A stretch of DNA of 64,000 nt from Clostridia bacterium (GTDB lineage Bacteria; Bacillota; Clostridia; Oscillospirales; Acutalibacteraceae): positions 1 through 64,000 of the forward strand of contig JAFQCR010000011.1 of assembly GCA_017416345.1 (NCBI GenBank), written 5' to 3'. The notes below the pieces were generated by a model. That model had not been told where the DNA came from. It ran no database searches and worked only from the letters and a program-made list of their open reading frames with translations. The position numbers and the translations under genes were made by a program. Shown in pieces: positions 62,715 to 64,000 of this stretch. Positions within the stretch are counted from its first letter, which is position 1, and each line of letters opens with the position of its first letter.

Positions 62715-63008
62715 TTACATCAAGCCGTCGAAGAACTCGATGGTCTTGGAATCAGCCTTGAGGGTGACGATCGCCTTTTTCCAATCAGCGGTGTAACCCT
62801 CGTAACGACCCATACGGCGCTTGTGGCCGCTTACGTTTACGGTGTTGACCTTTTCTACCTTGACACCGAAGAGCTCTTCACAAGCACGTGCGATGTCGAT
62901 CTTGGTAGCGTCTGTAGCTACCTTGAAGGTGTACTTCTTGTCAGCAAAACCGCCCATTGCACGCTCGGTAACTACCGGAGCAAGAATGATATCCTGAGCT
63001 GCTTTCAT
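62715..63008 (-). CDS. rplW: 50S ribosomal protein L23
   Basis: The 97-residue protein at the exit tunnel rim, the trigger factor dock, has DIILAPVVTERAMGGFADKK and VNTVNVSGHKRRMGRYEGY. Its start overlaps the rplD stop by one base. Confidence 0.97.
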   Translation of the reverse strand: MKAAQDIILAPVVTERAMGGFADKKYTFKVATDATKIDIARACEELFGVKVEKVNTVNVSGHKRRMGRYEGYTADWKKAIVTLKADSKTIEFFDGLM

Positions 63009-63631
63009 TATGCGTATACCTCCTCGATAGTCTTGACGGCATCCTTAACAATGATGAGTGTATCAGCATTGATGATGTCATAGGTGTTGATGGTGTTGAC
63101 CTGTGCGGTCTTTACGCCGGGGATGTTAGCAGCAGACTTCACAACGTTTGCTTCGTTGGAAGCGAGAACGATGAGAGTCTTCTTGCCGGCCTCAAGAGCC
63201 TTCAGGCACTCAACAACGGTCTTGGTCTTGTAGCCTTCAACGGTGAGGGCATCCAGAACGATGAGAGATTCAGTGAGAACCTTGTCAGAAAGAGCAGACT
63301 TCAATGCAAGCTGTCTTTCCTTCTTGTTGATGGTGAAGTAGTAATCTCTGGGCTTGGGACCGAGAGCGATACCACCGTGTCTCCACTGAGGTGAACGGGT
63401 AGAACCCTGTCTTGCATGGCCTGTACCCTTCTGTCTCCAGGGCTTCTTGCCGCCGCCGGAAACTTCGGAGCGGGTCAATGTCGACTGTGTGCCCTGACGC
63501 TGATTAGCGAGGAAGTTCACAACAGCCATGTGCATAACGGCCTCGTTAGGCTCAACACCGAAAACAGCTGCGCTCAATTCGATATCTGCGACCTTCTTAC
63601 CGGCCATATCCTTAACTGCAACAATAGGCAT
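63008..63631 (-). CDS. rplD: 50S ribosomal protein L4
   Basis: The 207-residue protein lines the exit tunnel. The loop has RSEVSGGGKKPWRQKGTGHA followed by RQGSTRSPQWRHGG. In E. coli L4 represses the S10 operon; the leader lies outside this window. Confidence 0.98.
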   Translation of the reverse strand: MPIVAVKDMAGKKVADIELSAAVFGVEPNEAVMHMAVVNFLANQRQGTQSTLTRSEVSGGGKKPWRQKGTGHARQGSTRSPQWRHGGIALGPKPRDYYFTINKKERQLALKSALSDKVLTESLIVLDALTVEGYKTKTVVECLKALEAGKKTLIVLASNEANVVKSAANIPGVKTAQVNTINTYDIINADTLIIVKDAVKTIEEVYA

Positions 63632-63648
63632 TTTCCTTCACTCCTTCC

Positions 63649-64000
63649 TTAAGCTTTAACGCTGTCGAAAACAACTACGATCGAGCCCTTGGGACCGGGA
63701 ACGGCACCCTTAACTGCGATGATGTTGTTCTCAGCGTCGATCTTGACAACCTCAAGATTCTGAACGGTTACGCGCTCAGCACCGAGATGTCCTGCCATCT
63801 TCTTTCCTTTGAAGATTCTGGCGGGGTCGATAACACCCAAAGAACCGCCGTGACGGTGAACAGGGCCGGTACCGTGAGTCTCTTTGAGTCTCGCGAAGTT
63901 CCAGCGCTTGATTACGCCGGCATAGCCCTTACCTTTGCTGGTGCCTCTTACGTCAACCTTGTCGCCCTCTGCGAAAACGTCAGCCTTGATGATGTCGCCT
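63649..64000 (-). CDS. rplC: 50S ribosomal protein L3 (cut by the window end)
   Basis: The frame stays open from the stop at 63649 to base 64000, so the N-terminal part is outside. The visible 117 residues include [20 protein letters not shown], then [20 protein letters not shown] and [20 protein letters not shown]. These reach the peptidyl transferase centre in L3. A GTG-start reading at 63840 is internal, not the real start. Confidence 0.96.
   Translation of the reverse strand, partial: GDIIKADVFAEGDKVDVRGTSKGKGYAGVIKRWNFARLKETHGTGPVHRHGGSLGVIDPARIFKGKKMAGHLGAERVTVQNLEVVKIDAENNIIAVKGAVPGPKGSIVVVFDSVKA

Noticed and set aside
1-64000. tRNA, rRNA or CRISPR arrays
   Set aside because: No cloverleaf, rRNA segment or spaced repeat array was recognised by reading; a tRNAscan-SE or CRISPR search would be decisive.

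Overview
The window looks like a chromosomal contig from a Clostridia-type Firmicute, most likely an uncultured gut bacterium of the Oscillospiraceae/Ruminococcaceae kind. This is inferred from a glgB-glgC-glgD-glgA glycogen operon, a SCIFF peptide with its radical SAM maturase, a KOW-domain gene between map and infA in the ribosomal cluster, AGGAGG-type ribosome binding sites and many AraC-type sugar regulators. The assignment rests on gene content only. I see no tRNA, rRNA or CRISPR array.

Layout. 1-2020: 3' part of a secreted double polysaccharide deacetylase followed by a 37-codon peptide gene. 2055-8241: glycogen synthesis genes. 8246-8512: a gene-free patch of small hairpin repeats. 8513-12426: two large proteins sharing an N-terminal zinc ribbon, with a small HTH gene between them. 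12588-15059: mtaB and a complete IS30-type insertion sequence. 15062-18674: GH16-like lipoprotein, EEP-fold hydrolase and birA. 18708-23350: TIM-barrel epimerase, Gfo/Idh/MocA oxidoreductase, small alarmone synthetase, AraC regulator and ThuA-like protein. 23360-25271: Mrp-type Fe-S carrier and a lipoprotein. 25477-29715: gltX, glnS and a Nif3-family gene. 29775-37383: a carbohydrate region with a GH42-like protein, a GH39-like protein and a dehydrogenase, dehydratase and aldolase set, facing an AraC regulator. 37423-40411: decarboxylase-like enzyme, SCIFF maturase and SCIFF peptide. 40429-45610: a BMP-type nucleoside ABC transporter. 45669-49225: an AraC regulator facing two FAD oxidoreductase genes. 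49231-64000: the S10-spc-alpha ribosomal cluster on the minus strand, from rplC (cut by the window end) to rplQ.

How the genes work together. GlgC/GlgD make ADP-glucose, GlgA extends the glucan and GlgB branches it. The 32.4-36.4 kb cluster reads as a route from a glycoside to a free sugar, a sugar acid, a 2-keto-3-deoxy acid and finally pyruvate plus an aldehyde. The 18.7-23.3 kb genes resemble sets used to oxidise and epimerise glycosides. The ABC transporter probably imports nucleosides, and its leader contains an intrinsic terminator.

The most unusual structure is at 29.6-32.3 kb. The last 50 or so codons of the Nif3 gene are repeated about 2.6 kb downstream, on the far side of a GH42-like gene. 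The two copies encode the same protein but differ at about 15 bases, all synonymous. Next in interest are the family of hairpin repeats with a GTAGGG border and different but self-complementary arms, and the zinc-ribbon protein pair, whose divergent promoter overlaps three direct repeats.
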